This document shows, one piece after another, positions 12,483 through 23,574 of a stretch of 64,000 nt of DNA (position 1 is its first letter; each line of letters begins with the position of its first letter). Position numbers and translations under genes: made by a program. The stretch lies in contig JBAJFE010000014.1 of the NCBI GenBank assembly GCA_037903355.1, positions 186,001 through 250,000 on the forward strand, given 5' to 3'. Origin of the DNA: Trichuris trichiura (lineage: Eukaryota > Nematoda > Enoplea > Trichinellida > Trichuridae). The notes under the pieces are model-generated. The model did no database searches and was not told the DNA's origin. It saw only the letters and a program-made list of their open reading frames with translations.

Positions 12483-13502
12483 ATGGAGAAATATCCCGCA
12501 CGCGCAAGGGAACCTAATGATCATGCAAAATCTGACTTATCAGGAAAGAGCAAGGCTGCCGTAGAAAAGACAAAGTCACGGACGATAGTAGAAAAACAAA
12601 CTTCAGCGCAGGACGGGGTCATTAGCTGTGCTTATACTAACCATTTGTCTTCTGTGGTTAGCATTTTTGAGCCTGCAAATAAGACGGCATTATCATGCAC
12701 CCTTGAGCAAACGAAAAAGTCAGGAAGCTCATCCAGTGGGGAAGGCAGAATGTGTGAACTTGCAAGGAACAATAGCAACGCCCCTTCTGACAGAACTGTG
12801 GCGACGAGTTCGTCTCACTCCGCTAGTACGAAGGCGTTTTGCGAAGTTAATGGTCGTCAGAACAAAATTCAAGTCGTTGAATCGAAAATGTCGAAACTAT
12901 TAAGTCTAACGAAGCAAAAATTGGGATCTGAGGCGAAAGCAAAAAAACCTTCTTATCGGAAATCGACAATTGCGAGTTCCAAGAAAGTTTCGTTACGATA
13001 CGAAGACAGGATTAGACAAGAGTGCCAGCCAGCTGTAGCAAACACGAAGCGTTCTTGTACTTCTACACCGTTGAAAAAAGTCATTGAATTGGGCAACATT
13101 CAATCATCCAAAACAGCTTACTTCGTTTCGAAGATTCCCCGTTCAAGGAACGCAATCAAACAGTCTGTCAACGACCATAACAGCAGCTCCGACACATCTG
13201 TGCATCGCAGGAAAACTGCCGCTAATTCCAAACCGTCCTGTGTAAGAGCTTTCTCCAGAAAGGAAGCATTAAAAGAAGAGAAAGTTTCTTTGATTCAGAA
13301 AACGGATTGCAGGCTGAACACGCTGAGCTCTACCATAACCCCTAAAGATGCCCTAAAAGTCTCACTTGAACGATCCGATTTCATGCGTTGGAAGAAAGGT
13401 GACAATGGAAAGCGAGTTGTGGTAATAATTGACCAATCAATGGAAACGAAAAGGAAAGAAACAGCTGACGTTGCCATTAACGTCTCGCTGGAGTCTGCTT
13501 AG
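12483..13502 (+). CDS. Lys/Ser-rich protein, family member A (founder-like copy)
   Basis: A 339-codon frame from ATG 12483; the same frame is open upstream to an acceptor at 12420, so the true N-terminus may lie in an earlier exon. It is rich in Lys, Ser and Thr, largely predicted disordered, with no transmembrane segment. The C-terminal half aligns with genes B and C: VIELGNIQSSK..., SVNDHNSSSD, and the conserved tail KRVVVIIDQSMETKRK...NVSLES. The GILK motif of B and C is replaced here by DALK. A stem-loop follows the stop and an AATAAA is at about 13631. Function unknown; basic, disordered composition would fit a nuclear or chromosomal protein, but that is inference. Confidence 0.6.
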   Translation: MEKYPARAREPNDHAKSDLSGKSKAAVEKTKSRTIVEKQTSAQDGVISCAYTNHLSSVVSIFEPANKTALSCTLEQTKKSGSSSSGEGRMCELARNNSNAPSDRTVATSSSHSASTKAFCEVNGRQNKIQVVESKMSKLLSLTKQKLGSEAKAKKPSYRKSTIASSKKVSLRYEDRIRQECQPAVANTKRSCTSTPLKKVIELGNIQSSKTAYFVSKIPRSRNAIKQSVNDHNSSSDTSVHRRKTAANSKPSCVRAFSRKEALKEEKVSLIQKTDCRLNTLSSTITPKDALKVSLERSDFMRWKKGDNGKRVVVIIDQSMETKRKETADVAINVSLESA

Positions 13503-13552
13503 GCAGACAAAAGCATTTGCACATAACATTATCCATTTAAACTAAAAAGCTT

Positions 13553-13598
13553 ATCAGCTTGAAAGATTGTTTCACGCCGTGAAATCTTTCAATCTGAT
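13553..13598 (+). promoter_or_regulatory. 3' stem-loop after gene A
   Basis: A 16-bp stem with about one mismatch (ATCAGCTTGAAAGATT pairing with AATCTTTCAATCTGAT) lies about 50 bp after the stop codon. The same hairpin follows genes B and C, with a paired A-T to G-C change between copies. Confidence 0.6.
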
Positions 13599-13635
13599 TA
13601 CCATTCAAGCTATTCGATAACCGTTGACAAAATAA

Positions 13636-14200
13636 AACCTTTTTTTACGAAGTTGCTTTCGTGACTGTCCACGCTCCGTCATAGCGGATAACTGCTCATT
13701 TATAATGATAGAAATGAGAACCCCTCCCCAAAAAACTCATCGATTGGTGCGAATTTACAGTGGTTTGAAGCTTTGCACGAATCTGAAACTTTTTGTTGCA
13801 TCTTAAAGTCGTCTTCTCCTTGGTTCTTCCCTATCATTAAAGGAAGGGAAATTTCTGAATGCCTCTCATTACATCACAGTAAAAAGGGCTCAGAATGGTT
13901 GAGACTGCTTTCCGATCTGACCGAACAGCACGGAGACAAGAAAGCTACATAACGAAGAGGACGGACCGCTCAGAGAGTTGTTCCGGATCCTTGGCGAGGA
14001 GCTGTCACAGACATTAAGAGTGTCACCCCAGTGAAGTAATCGTGTTGAGTGCTGACAGAATAAAGGTTACTGTTCTCACTAGTACATTTTCCACACTTTT
14101 CCAACTGAGACAAGCTTTCCCAGCAAAGTAATCGAGGCTTCAGAAGATCAGCGCTCTTGAACGGTTATTCAGTAGCCGCTGATCTCCTTAATCCCAGTTC
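13636..14200. other. Spacer between gene A and the tandem duplication
   Basis: No gene or repeat recognised; only short frames. Confidence 0.35.
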
Positions 14201-15845
14201 TGTTAAGGCGCAAGCAACCAGCAATTGTTCGAGGTTCCTGTGCACATTGGCTACCTTGCTTGGTCTCTGCTTCGACTTCCCATACTTCATGAAGCATTTC
14301 ATGCGCCATCGGAAACTATGACTTAAGTTAATCCCAGCCCCTTGCAGGTGCATAGGCAAAAAGACTCAATTTAAAACTTTGCCAGTTTGCAATAAGGATA
14401 CGTATAGAATGTTTGGGAGACGAGTCAAATATTGACTAATTCATACATTGATTAAAGATTTCAGGAATTCTATAGAATGCTTGATTTCATAAAACTTGCC
14501 TAAAACGTAAGCATTTCTTACGCATTGCACGAACGACAAATAATACGTAGGAAAAGCGCGAATCATGACAATAGTTTTAGAAAAACGCACTGCAGCCCCT
14601 CACGAACCGTTATCGTTCAAACGAACGCTGGCTTCGTGTACAGAAGAAACTTTATTCGGCCAGGCTAATTCACCTGTTTTGTTATCTTTTAGGCATGCGA
14701 TCGAGCAGGCTTCAACTTCACCCCAGTATCCAATGCTCTTTAATAAAGGAGACATGTCAACCAAAACTAATGGAAAACTGAGAGCTTTAATATACTGTGA
14801 GAAACGTTCAGCAGCACACTAATGCAGAAAGTGCGGCAGGCACTTTCACAGTGGACATTTTTAAGGTCTTGGCACCCATACCAACGCAAATTTACAGTGA
14901 ACGCTACTCCTACGGTGCAAAATGCGTTCTTTTCTCGCTACTATGAGGCTGCTCTGACCATATACTTTTGATTAGGCTAGCTCAGAACAGGATAGTCAGC
15001 AAGGTTCCACGACGACCGAAGTACCTTGTTTTTCTCGCATCTTTGCCGGCTATGCCGGCTCAGGTGTCCTGTCCTTATATATTGGCTCAGTTAGAAGCAA
15101 GCCAATATATAAGGACAGGACACTTGAGTGAATAGCGAAAAACAGCACACTTTGTCGTCTTACATACGTCATCACTGCAGATTTGAGAGTGCATATGTGA
15201 AAGACTTGATGCACTACTTTGAGGGAGTGCCCTCTTGCAAAAAGGATGTCTAGATGTATGAAATATTAATTGTTCAGTGCATTGCCTAGAAGCTTTCTGC
15301 ATTCTATAGCTTGCTTAGGTGGTTTACGCAGTGCCTAATTTTGTGCATTTACTGTAACGTGTACACCTATCATCAACACGTTCCCGTACTGCAGAAAAAA
15401 TACTAGCAAAATCCAACGGGATGATTTCATCAATTAGAGTTAGGGATAGTCGAACAGGTTGTTGCTTCTGATAAATAGTGAAGGCCCATGCTTTTCATTT
15501 CATATTCCCTTGGCTTGAAACTTAATCAGGCAAAGGATGTCTTTCTCTGTTCATCTGACAAATGTCCGTTCAAGATAAACAGCAGAGTAGCCAGTTGGAA
15601 TAGATCCCCTTCGACCTACTTCAATTATAAAGTAACAATGTCCTCCACTTGTTGAAAATTACAGATAACGTGTCTGTGACATTTCCACCTTAGGGCAAAG
15701 AAATTATTGCAAATTTTACAGTGTGCACGCAGTTTAAAGCTGCTTGAGTTGTTAGCTTTATGATCAAAGCGTCTATGCTGTACGGGTTACGCACAGGGCG
15801 ATCACTTGCAAGCCGGGAGAACTTTCGCTACAGTAGCTACAAAGG

Positions 15846-16382
15846 ATGAGTGAAAAATGTCAATCTGAAGAAATAGAGAGAAAGTGCTTGTACATTCATA
15901 AGTCGCCCGATAAAGCTGTTGAACTGGACAACATTGAAACATTTAAATTAGCAAACGTCGCCCCAAAAATGTCATGCCTGAATATTTCATTCAAAGAGTC
16001 GGTCAAGGAAAACAACAGCAACTGTGAAATAACTTTGAGCGGTACCGTTGAAATTGATCTGAAGAAAAATACCGAACCTCATGCTAACCCGATGTATACA
16101 GCACGTTTTGGCGTGAATAGAACAGCAAACGAACAAAACGTTTCTTTGCCTCAAGGACCTATCCGTAGGAAGAATGTGCGGATCTTAACAAATCCGCTTA
16201 AAGGTATTCTGAAAGTTTCATCACAGGAATTTAACAGCATATGTGGAAAAAGCAGCAAGAAGAGAAAGCGGGTTAGACTAATAATTGATCAAGGAATGGA
16301 AACGAGAAGAGCAAACGTAGAAGAAAAGCAAAACAATGTCTCGCTGGAGAGCGCTTCAGCAGACAATAGTATTGGCCTATAA
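15846..16382 (+). CDS. Family member B, 178 aa
   Basis: An intact 178-codon frame starting MSEKCQSEE, lacking the long N-terminal part of gene A. Residues 26-60 align with A (VELDNIETFK, SVKENNS). Residues 118-123 read PLKGILK, which matches the [GS]ILK docking motif used by several protein phosphatase 1 partners. A basic KKRKRVRL stretch follows at 138-145, where an RVxF-type site would be expected, but the aromatic residue is missing. The tail IIDQGMETRR...NVSLES is shared with A. The encoded protein is almost identical to C; a run of about 280 bp is identical between the two genes. Whether it is a transcribed gene or a processed/partial copy of A cannot be settled here. Confidence 0.6.
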   Translation: MSEKCQSEEIERKCLYIHKSPDKAVELDNIETFKLANVAPKMSCLNISFKESVKENNSNCEITLSGTVEIDLKKNTEPHANPMYTARFGVNRTANEQNVSLPQGPIRRKNVRILTNPLKGILKVSSQEFNSICGKSSKKRKRVRLIIDQGMETRRANVEEKQNNVSLESASADNSIGL

Positions 16383-16409
16383 GAAATGAAAGGATAAGTG
16401 GAAGGGGTT

Positions 16410-16455
16410 ATCAGCTTGAAGGATTGTTATGAGGAGTTTGATCCTTCAAGCTGAT
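16410..16455 (+). promoter_or_regulatory. 3' stem-loop after gene B
   Basis: A perfect 15-bp stem (ATCAGCTTGAAGGAT with ATCCTTCAAGCTGAT) around a 16-nt loop, 28 bp after the stop codon; AATAAA-type signals follow at about 16490. Confidence 0.65.
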
Positions 16456-18667
16456 TTCCTATACTTCGCCGTGATGACTGCTGCTAACGGATAAAATAAA
16501 ATAAATTCGTGACATTCTTAGTTTGCTTGGCTGCTTACACTTTGTCTTTAATGGGGAGCACTCCATTTACAATTATAGCAATAGAGAAATTCGCAAGCGA
16601 ACGGTACGTGACCGTATATTCACAAAAAGTTAAAAATTTTGAGCAGTTCTAAACTTCTTGCAGAAGCTAGTGAAGTCACCCCTGTCTCAACTCTCTTTTC
16701 TCGCATATGACAAATGAAAAGGCCAAAACACTTACCTACATACCGTAACGAAAAGCATTCAAAATAGTTTATAGTTTTTCTTGGTACCTGCTTGACATTC
16801 GTATCCCGTTAGGTCTGGCCACTGAAAATTTTGAAAAAACATTTGCCTACATTTGATGATACTGTACTCCAAAGCTGTGCATCACTTCCTGCAGCATTAT
16901 GTCCTTAAAACTGCCCGTTATCCCGCAGAAAAAATGTCAGAAGAAAGTTCCATTTTTGGCCACTAGTGATAGGATTCGTGACTCAGTTAAAAACAGCATA
17001 AATCCATCCACTCTGAGAGATGTTTTGCATTACCCATCACTGTTATCCATCACGGCACAAGGAACCAGCATTTGTTCCAGGTTCCTGTGTACATTGGCTA
17101 CCTTGCTTGGTCTCTGCTTTGATTTGGAATACTTCGCGAAGCATTTCATGCGCCGTCAGAACCTGTGACTTAAGTTAATCCCAGTCCATTGCAGAAGAGT
17201 AGGGGAAAAGACTCGATTTAAAACTTTGTCGGTTTGCAATAAAAATACGTATAGAATGTTTGGGAGATGCGTGAAATATTAAATAACTCATACATTGCCT
17301 AACAATTTCGGGCATTCTATAGAAAGCTTCATTTCATAAACTGCCAAAAACGTATGCATTTCCTAGATATTGCATGAACGACAAATAATATGCACGAAAA
17401 GTGAGAGTCGTGACAACAGCTTTTGAAAAACGCACTGCAGCCGCCTCACGAACCGTTATCGTTCGAACGAACGCTGGCTTCGTGTACACAAGAAACTTTA
17501 TTTTGCCAGGCTTATTCACCTGTTTTGTTATCTTTTTGGCATGCGATCGAGCAGGCTTCAACTTCACCCCAGTATCCAATGCTTTTTAATAAAGGAGACC
17601 TGTCAACCAAAGCTAATGGAAAACTGAGAGCATTAACATACGGTGAGAAACGTTCAGCAGTACACTAATGCAGGAAGTGCATCAAGCACTTTCGCAGTGA
17701 ACATGTTTAAGGTCTTGTCACCCATAGCAACGGAAATTTGCAGTGAACGCTCCTACGGTGAAAAATGCGTTCTTTTCTCGCTACCTTGAGGCTGCTCTGA
17801 CCACATATTTTTGATTGGGCAAGGTCAGAACAGGATAGTCTGCAAGCTTCCACGACGACCGAAGTACTTTTTCTTCTCGCATCCTTGCCGGCTATGCTGT
17901 TCCTTTTAGCCTAGAACTAAGCCAGTATATGAGGACAGGATACCTAAGTGAATAGCGAGAACAGCACACTCTGTCGTCGTACATACGTCATCACTGCACA
18001 TTTGCGAGCGCACAGGTGAAAGATTTGATGCAATATTTTGAGGGAATGCCCTCTTGCAATGTAAAGGATGTCTAGATGCATGAAATATTAATTGTTGGGT
18101 ACAGTGCCTAGAAGCTTTGTGCATTCTATAGCTTGCTTAGGTGGATTACGCAGTGCCTGTGTTCAGGCATTTACTGTAACATGCACACCTATCATCAACA
18201 CGTTCCCGTACTGCAGAATGAATACTAACAAAATCCTACGGGATTATTTCATCAATTAGAGTTAGGGATAGTCGAACAGGTTGTTGTTTCTGATAAGTAA
18301 TGAAGGGCCATGCTTTTCGTTTTATATTCTCTTGGCCTGTAACTTAATCAGGCAAAGGATGTTCTTCTCTGTTCATCTGACAAATGTCGATTCAAGATAA
18401 ACAGCAGAGTAGCCACTTCGAGGAGATCCCCTTCGACCTACTTCAATTATAAAGTAACAATGTCCTCCACTTGTTGAAAATTACAGATAACGTGTCTGTG
18501 ACATTTCCACCTTAGGGCAAAGAAAGTATTGCGAATTTTACAGTGTGCACGCAGTTTAAAGCTGCTTGAGCCGTTAGCTTTAAGATCAAAGCGTCTATGC
18601 TGCACGGGAGACGCATAGAACAATCACTTGGAAGCTGGGAAAACGTTCGCTGCGGTAGCTACAAAGG

Positions 18668-19204
18668 ATGAGTGAAAAATGTCAGTCTGAAGAAATAGAG
18701 AGAAAGTGCTTGTACATTCATAAGTCGCCCGATAAAGCTGTTGAACTGGACAACATTGAAACATTTAAATCAGCAAACGTCGCTCCAAAAATGTTGTGCG
18801 TGAATAGTTTATTCAAAGAGTCGGTCAAGGAAAATAACAGCAACTGTGAAATAACTTTGAGCGGTACCGTTGAAATTGATCTGAAGAAAAATACCGAACC
18901 TCATGCTAACCCGATGTATACAGCACGTTTTGGCGTGAATAGAACAGCAAACGAACAAAACGTTTCTTTGCCTCAAGGACCTATCCGTAGGAAGAATGTG
19001 CGGATCTTAACAAATCCGCTTAAAGGTATTCTGAAAGTTTCATCACAGGAATTTAACAGCATATGTGGAAAAAGCAGCAAGAAGAGAAAGCGGGTTAGAC
19101 TAATAATTGATCAAGGAGTGGAGACGGGAAGGGCAAACGTAGAAGAAAAGCAAACTAATGTCTCGCTGGACAGCGCTTCAGCAGACAATAGTATTGGCCT
19201 ATAG
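18668..19204 (+). CDS. Family member C, 178 aa
   Basis: Same length, start and layout as gene B at an offset of 2822 bp. Differences from B cluster near residues 35-48 and in the last 30 residues; the middle is identical at the DNA level. GILK is retained at 120-123, as is the basic KKRKRVRL stretch. The 5' flank (CTACAAAGGATGAGTGAAAA) is conserved with B. Function unknown. Confidence 0.6.
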   Translation: MSEKCQSEEIERKCLYIHKSPDKAVELDNIETFKSANVAPKMLCVNSLFKESVKENNSNCEITLSGTVEIDLKKNTEPHANPMYTARFGVNRTANEQNVSLPQGPIRRKNVRILTNPLKGILKVSSQEFNSICGKSSKKRKRVRLIIDQGVETGRANVEEKQTNVSLDSASADNSIGL

Positions 19205-19231
19205 GAAATGAAAGGATAAGTGGAAGGGGTT

Positions 19232-19277
19232 ATCAGCTTGAAGAATTGTTATGAGGAGTTTGATCCTTCAAGCTGAT
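19232..19277 (+). promoter_or_regulatory. 3' stem-loop after gene C
   Basis: The same hairpin as after gene B with one A-C mismatch in the left arm (ATCAGCTTGAAGAAT). AATAAA follows at about 19316. Confidence 0.6.
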
Positions 19278-19880
19278 TTCCTTTACTTCGCCGTGATGAC
19301 TGCTGCTAACGGACAAAATAAAGTAACTTCTTGACATTCTTAGTTTGCTTGGCTGCTTACACTTTGTCTTTAATGAAGAGCACTCCATTTACAATTATAG
19401 CAATAGAGAAAATCACAAGGGAACGGTACGTGACCGTATACAGACAAAAGGTTAAAAATTTCAGGCAGTTCTAAACTTCTTGCTGAAGGCGGTGAAGTCA
19501 TCCTTGTCTCAACTCTCCTTTTTCTCATATGACAAATAAAAATGCCAAAACACTTACCCACATGCAGTAACGAAAAGCGCCCAAAACAGTTTATAGTATA
19601 GGTTGGTACCTGCTTCACATTCGTACCCTGTTAGCGATGCCCAACAGTATTCACGGAAACGTTTTGAGAAAACATTTCCGTACATTAAATGATACTGTAC
19701 TCTAAAACTGTGCAGCAGTTCCTATAGCATTATATCCTTAAAAAAGCTAGTTATACTGCAGAAAAAATGTCAGAAAAAATTCCATTTTTGGCCATTTGCA
19801 ATAGGATTTGTAACTTGGTTAAAAACAGCATAAACCCATCCACTCTGAGAGATGTTTGCATTATCTATCACTGTGCTATG

Positions 19881-22800
19881 TTCATATTTACCGACAATTT
19901 CACTGAAGTGATTAATGGAGCTGGTAGTACGGAAAACTGACTGTAAATGCAGAATTTGGAGTCAGGTATTCATTAGATTAGGAAAGATATTTCATAATTG
20001 TCAATGCAGGTTAAAATTTCAATTTCAAATAGGTTACTATTAAGTAAAAAATCAAAGATGGAATTGCATTTCGACAGTGCACATGTTCATAATTCGCTCT
20101 GTTGACCGATGTATTTGAACCACGTGTGCATATAGATGCGTTTGTAAATTTCAGTTCTTTTATTTAATCTGAGGCAGAGATTGCTCTGGGCCGGATGCTA
20201 GAGCTTGTCTGCCGATATTAAAACCAAACACCCAGAGGCAGTAAAAAGATTATAATGGTAGCAGCGCTACTAGCGCCAAGAGTATGCCTCCAATGAGAAT
20301 ATGCAAATAGGTAGCTGTTAAAAACTAGGCATCAGCTGTGATGTCTTCCTCAGGGTGCACAAGACCTTCTGTTTGGTCATACATACTTTCGAGGACAAGG
20401 GTTGGACTTGTGATATAAATTATGCATACTTAACAGAATACGTTTTCCTTTTTGATATTAACGACTTAAGGAATAACGCATTTTCATATTGGATTCTGTA
20501 ACCGAACCAGGTCAGTTTTTGTCTTTTTTTAATGGTGTACCTGGAAAAGCCTAAATTCCAGTTTCATTAATGCTTTTGTCTATAAGCACTTCACAGTTTC
20601 ACGTGTAAATGACAGAGCTGAGAGCTGTCCGAACTAGTGCCTAATCACCCACTTTCAGCATTTCTCCTTATTGTTAGCACAAAGGAGTAGAGCAGCAATT
20701 CTGACTGCTCCAACTCGTCCGCTTTTTTTCCATTTACACTCTATTATTCGACTTCGTATATTTTAATAGAAGTCTGGAAGTTAGATTTTACATTATATTT
20801 TTAAGCAATTGATCAACAGTTGTCTTTTTCGTAAGTGTTAACGGGGAACTGCAGTAAAAACTCATCCCTTGTAAAAAAGATCCATGGGTTAATTTTACTT
20901 TACCTCATTACTTTATTTTAACACCGCTGAAGACGGGTCTCGTTCGACCCGAAAGCTCTGGAAAATAAAAAAATTTTCAACGAGACAGGCTTTCCGTAAA
21001 AGAAACTCACCATGGGTTAATTAAGTATAATAAAAACTTTTGACAAATGTTTCGCCCTGAAGTTTTTCTTCCGCCTTAAGCCCACTATGTGGGGTCCGCT
21101 GCTCTCATAATTTTCTTCCAATTTTGTATATCTGTTGCACTATCTTTATTGGGCCGCAGCTCGTTTAATTCTGAAAGTAGTGCAAGTCAGTGCATCTTAA
21201 TCTTAATCTTCATTTGGAACGTTTGCCTATTATCGTATGCTGATTATGCCCTGCAAGCTTTATTCTGAATACGCCAGAAAAAATAGCACGCATGCCTTGC
21301 AACTCCAACATTAGTCAGTCACTTAGAATTTTATTTTAGAAAAAACTAGTTGTAATAAAGTTATCACCCAAAAAGAAGTCAGGAAAATTGGAAAGAAAAA
21401 GGATGGATTACTCGAACAATGCAATTTCCCAGCTCAGAAAAATGACCGCCAAGTACGTTTAAAAATTGTCATTCATACATGCGCTGGCCAAAGTCGCATT
21501 GACTGCTCACAACCTCAAGCAGTAGCATTGGTGAAGCCAAGCGAACCAGTCAAAACCTCCATTCAACAATAGTTTAGAATAAACAATGCAAAACGAAAGG
21601 AGCAAGGGTCACGTGGACGTAGGCATATTCAACTGGTCCGCAATAACAAAGCTTTTTAAAACTACTGAACATTTCTAGACGTATTAGACGGTTTGTGCGA
21701 TTGAAGAAACACTATAGCGGAACGGGACTAAGCAACATAGGTGCACGTTCAGGTTTAAAATGGCACAACACAAATTATACGCTACAATAATCATACGGTT
21801 TGGTTGCACGTGCACAGCAAACTCTTCATCACATCCATTAATCTATTAAAGTTGTGAGAACAAATAAATTCGTGCTACTAAAGCAATCAGTAAATGTTTC
21901 AAATAGCCTCGACCGGATAGCCTGCTCCAGCAAAACCATAATCGGCGTTACACATGAAGTTGAAAGAACAAACGTTTAGCTGCCATCTGCAAACATGATC
22001 GCCGGAAGTTGCCTACGAATTTTTTCGCTCCATATTTCAAATGGTAATTATTTTCTTCCGCTACAACGCACGTGGTAAAACTGCCGCAAGCAGACTGAGA
22101 CAGGCCGGTTCAATTAGGCCACGAATGTTTGTCGCCAATCTGGAAGATTTATGCTACGGAAGTCGCCGTGGCAATGCGCTTGGCAGCTTTTAGACAATTT
22201 TTGCGTATATTTGCGCCACGGGAGAAAAGTTGGCTTCACGAGAAAAATAAGTAAACAGGTAAAACCGGAATTATTAATGAAACTTCCGCTTTCCATCAGG
22301 CAATGTGACGCGGCTACAATGGTTTATTATCTCTGACGAAACTGATTTCATGCAAATTTTTACCAAGATCACCTCAACGCTCACCGGTCGACAGACACGA
22401 AGGTAAGATTCGCGCTAATGACATAAAGAATAACTATGGCTGCTTAAGTTGATATCTAAACTGTTTTCCCAAATGATGCTATAAAAATTTAAAATTTAAT
22501 TTAATTTGACAAAGTGAATGTTTGCCGAGTGTTTACGTTTTCTCCCTGTAAACTGCCTTAGTCATACGGAATGTATAGATGAAATGTTTAACGTTGGCAT
22601 TAAACTGTCAAAATGACAGTCGCTCCGAAACTGGAATGCTTGATAATACGAAGGTATAGTTTCACCAATACCACTTAGCTAGAAGCAAGCTTTAGCAAAC
22701 TATCTCTAGTATTTTATTAATAGGAAGCAGCCTCGCAATTATCAGAACTGTTTAAAAGAGAAAACACACGGATTATAAATGAAAATATCAAAGAATAACA

Positions 22801-23344
22801 TATTAGTCAAAAAAGTTTAAAGCTGGCCATGACCCATTTGTGTTTAAGTGTAGGAACAAACAATTTATAGACCGCGGGTTCGCTGCCCGATTTTACGTAT
22901 CTGCCTCAAAGAAAGGGTCATTCAGCTAGTCGTCTCCTGTGGTGCTTCTTTTTCTGCTTTACCATTTCAACTCAAGTCAGGCGAAAATGTATGCATTTTC
23001 GACTTACTAAAGCTGTTGCTAAAACTACGATAATAAAAATAAGCGAAGTTATCTTTTCAGCTATAAGGAGAAGAAATAATAAAAGCTCTAAAACAATTGA
23101 TAAAATCAGAATCGAAGTTTGCCGACTAGATCAAGAGCACAACCCTTAACGGGGTGATCAGAAAAGACCCATTTCCCCGTACAGCTATTCTGCAGTGACC
23201 GTCGACTGTCCTTACATTCACTACTTTTGGTCCTTCAAACGCTCGTAAGACGCACATGAGAACACTGATTCAGAACTGTCGCTTTACCGCTTAGAAACGC
23301 ATACTACAGCAAACATTGAGGGTTTCCAACACACTGTCATCATC
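19881..23344. other. Gene-poor region
   Basis: No protein frame is recognised. A dispersed-repeat copy is at 20925-21005 (ACCGCTGAAGACGGGTC...CCCGAAAGCTCTGG). Opposed 60-codon frames at 22114-22336 are not supported by any similarity. Confidence 0.4.
20925..21005. repeat. Dispersed GACGGG/GAAAGCTC repeat copy
   Basis: Shares ACCGCTGAAGACGGG and GAAAGCTC blocks with copies at 29677-29720 and 42265-42370, and with the element at 1347-1840. It contains the palindromic core CGGGTCTCGTTCGACCCG. Confidence 0.55.
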
Positions 23345-23352
23345 ACTTAGAC

Positions 23353-23566
23353 CATAGTTTCTCAACCTTTTTTGCCCCAGGGCTCCCCTAGGCCTTGTCA
23401 GGGCCCCCCTAATCCTTGTAAGGGCCCACCGTTTATTGGGACAATGTCCTGCCGCATTATTCTCCAGGGCCTCCTGGCTTCCAGGGCCCCCTCCGGGGCC
23501 TCCCTGACTTCCAGGGCTCCCCTAAAATCTCCCAGGGCCCCCCAGGACCCACGTTGAAAAACACTG
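23353..23566. mobile_element. Non-autonomous hAT element (MITE) with 8-bp target duplication
   Basis: The 214-bp element is flanked by identical octamers ACTTAGAC at 23345-23352 and 23567-23574. Its ends are CATAGTTTCTCAACC and, inverted, CAGTGTTTTTCAACG, a hAT-type terminal inverted repeat. The interior is strikingly GC-rich and made of degenerate repeats of CCAGGGCCCCCC type. The left end matches the left end of the hAT element at 45972 (CATAGCTTCTCAAAC), suggesting the same transposase family mobilised both. Confidence 0.85.
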
Positions 23567-23574
23567 ACTTAGAC

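Larger units (their letters stand above)
14201..17040. repeat. Tandem duplication, copy 1 (about 2.84 kb)
   Basis: This block and 17041-19880 align along their length: the region beginning AACCAGCAATTGTTCGAGG, the frames at 14565-14822 and 17423-17668, the 5' flank, gene B versus C, the 3' hairpin, and the end at GAGAGATGTTTTGCATTA. Flanks differ by substitutions and small indels. Copy 1 has a near-perfect 23-bp inverted repeat at 15064-15086/15101-15123 (GTGTCCTGTCCTTATATATT start), whose left arm is degraded in copy 2. Confidence 0.88.
17041..19880. repeat. Tandem duplication, copy 2 (about 2.84 kb)
   Basis: Second copy of the unit at 14201-17040, head to tail and directly abutting. It carries gene C and its 3' stem-loop. 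The unit ends near 19880 where similarity to the end of copy 1 stops. Confidence 0.88.

Noticed and set aside
22862..22890. tRNA T-arm-like sequence GCGGGTTCGCTGCCCG
   Set aside because: No acceptor, D or anticodon stems could be found at the right distances.
23372..23557. Proline-rich ORF (collagen-like)
   Set aside because: It lies wholly inside the GC-rich hAT MITE and reflects repeated CCCAGGGCC motifs.
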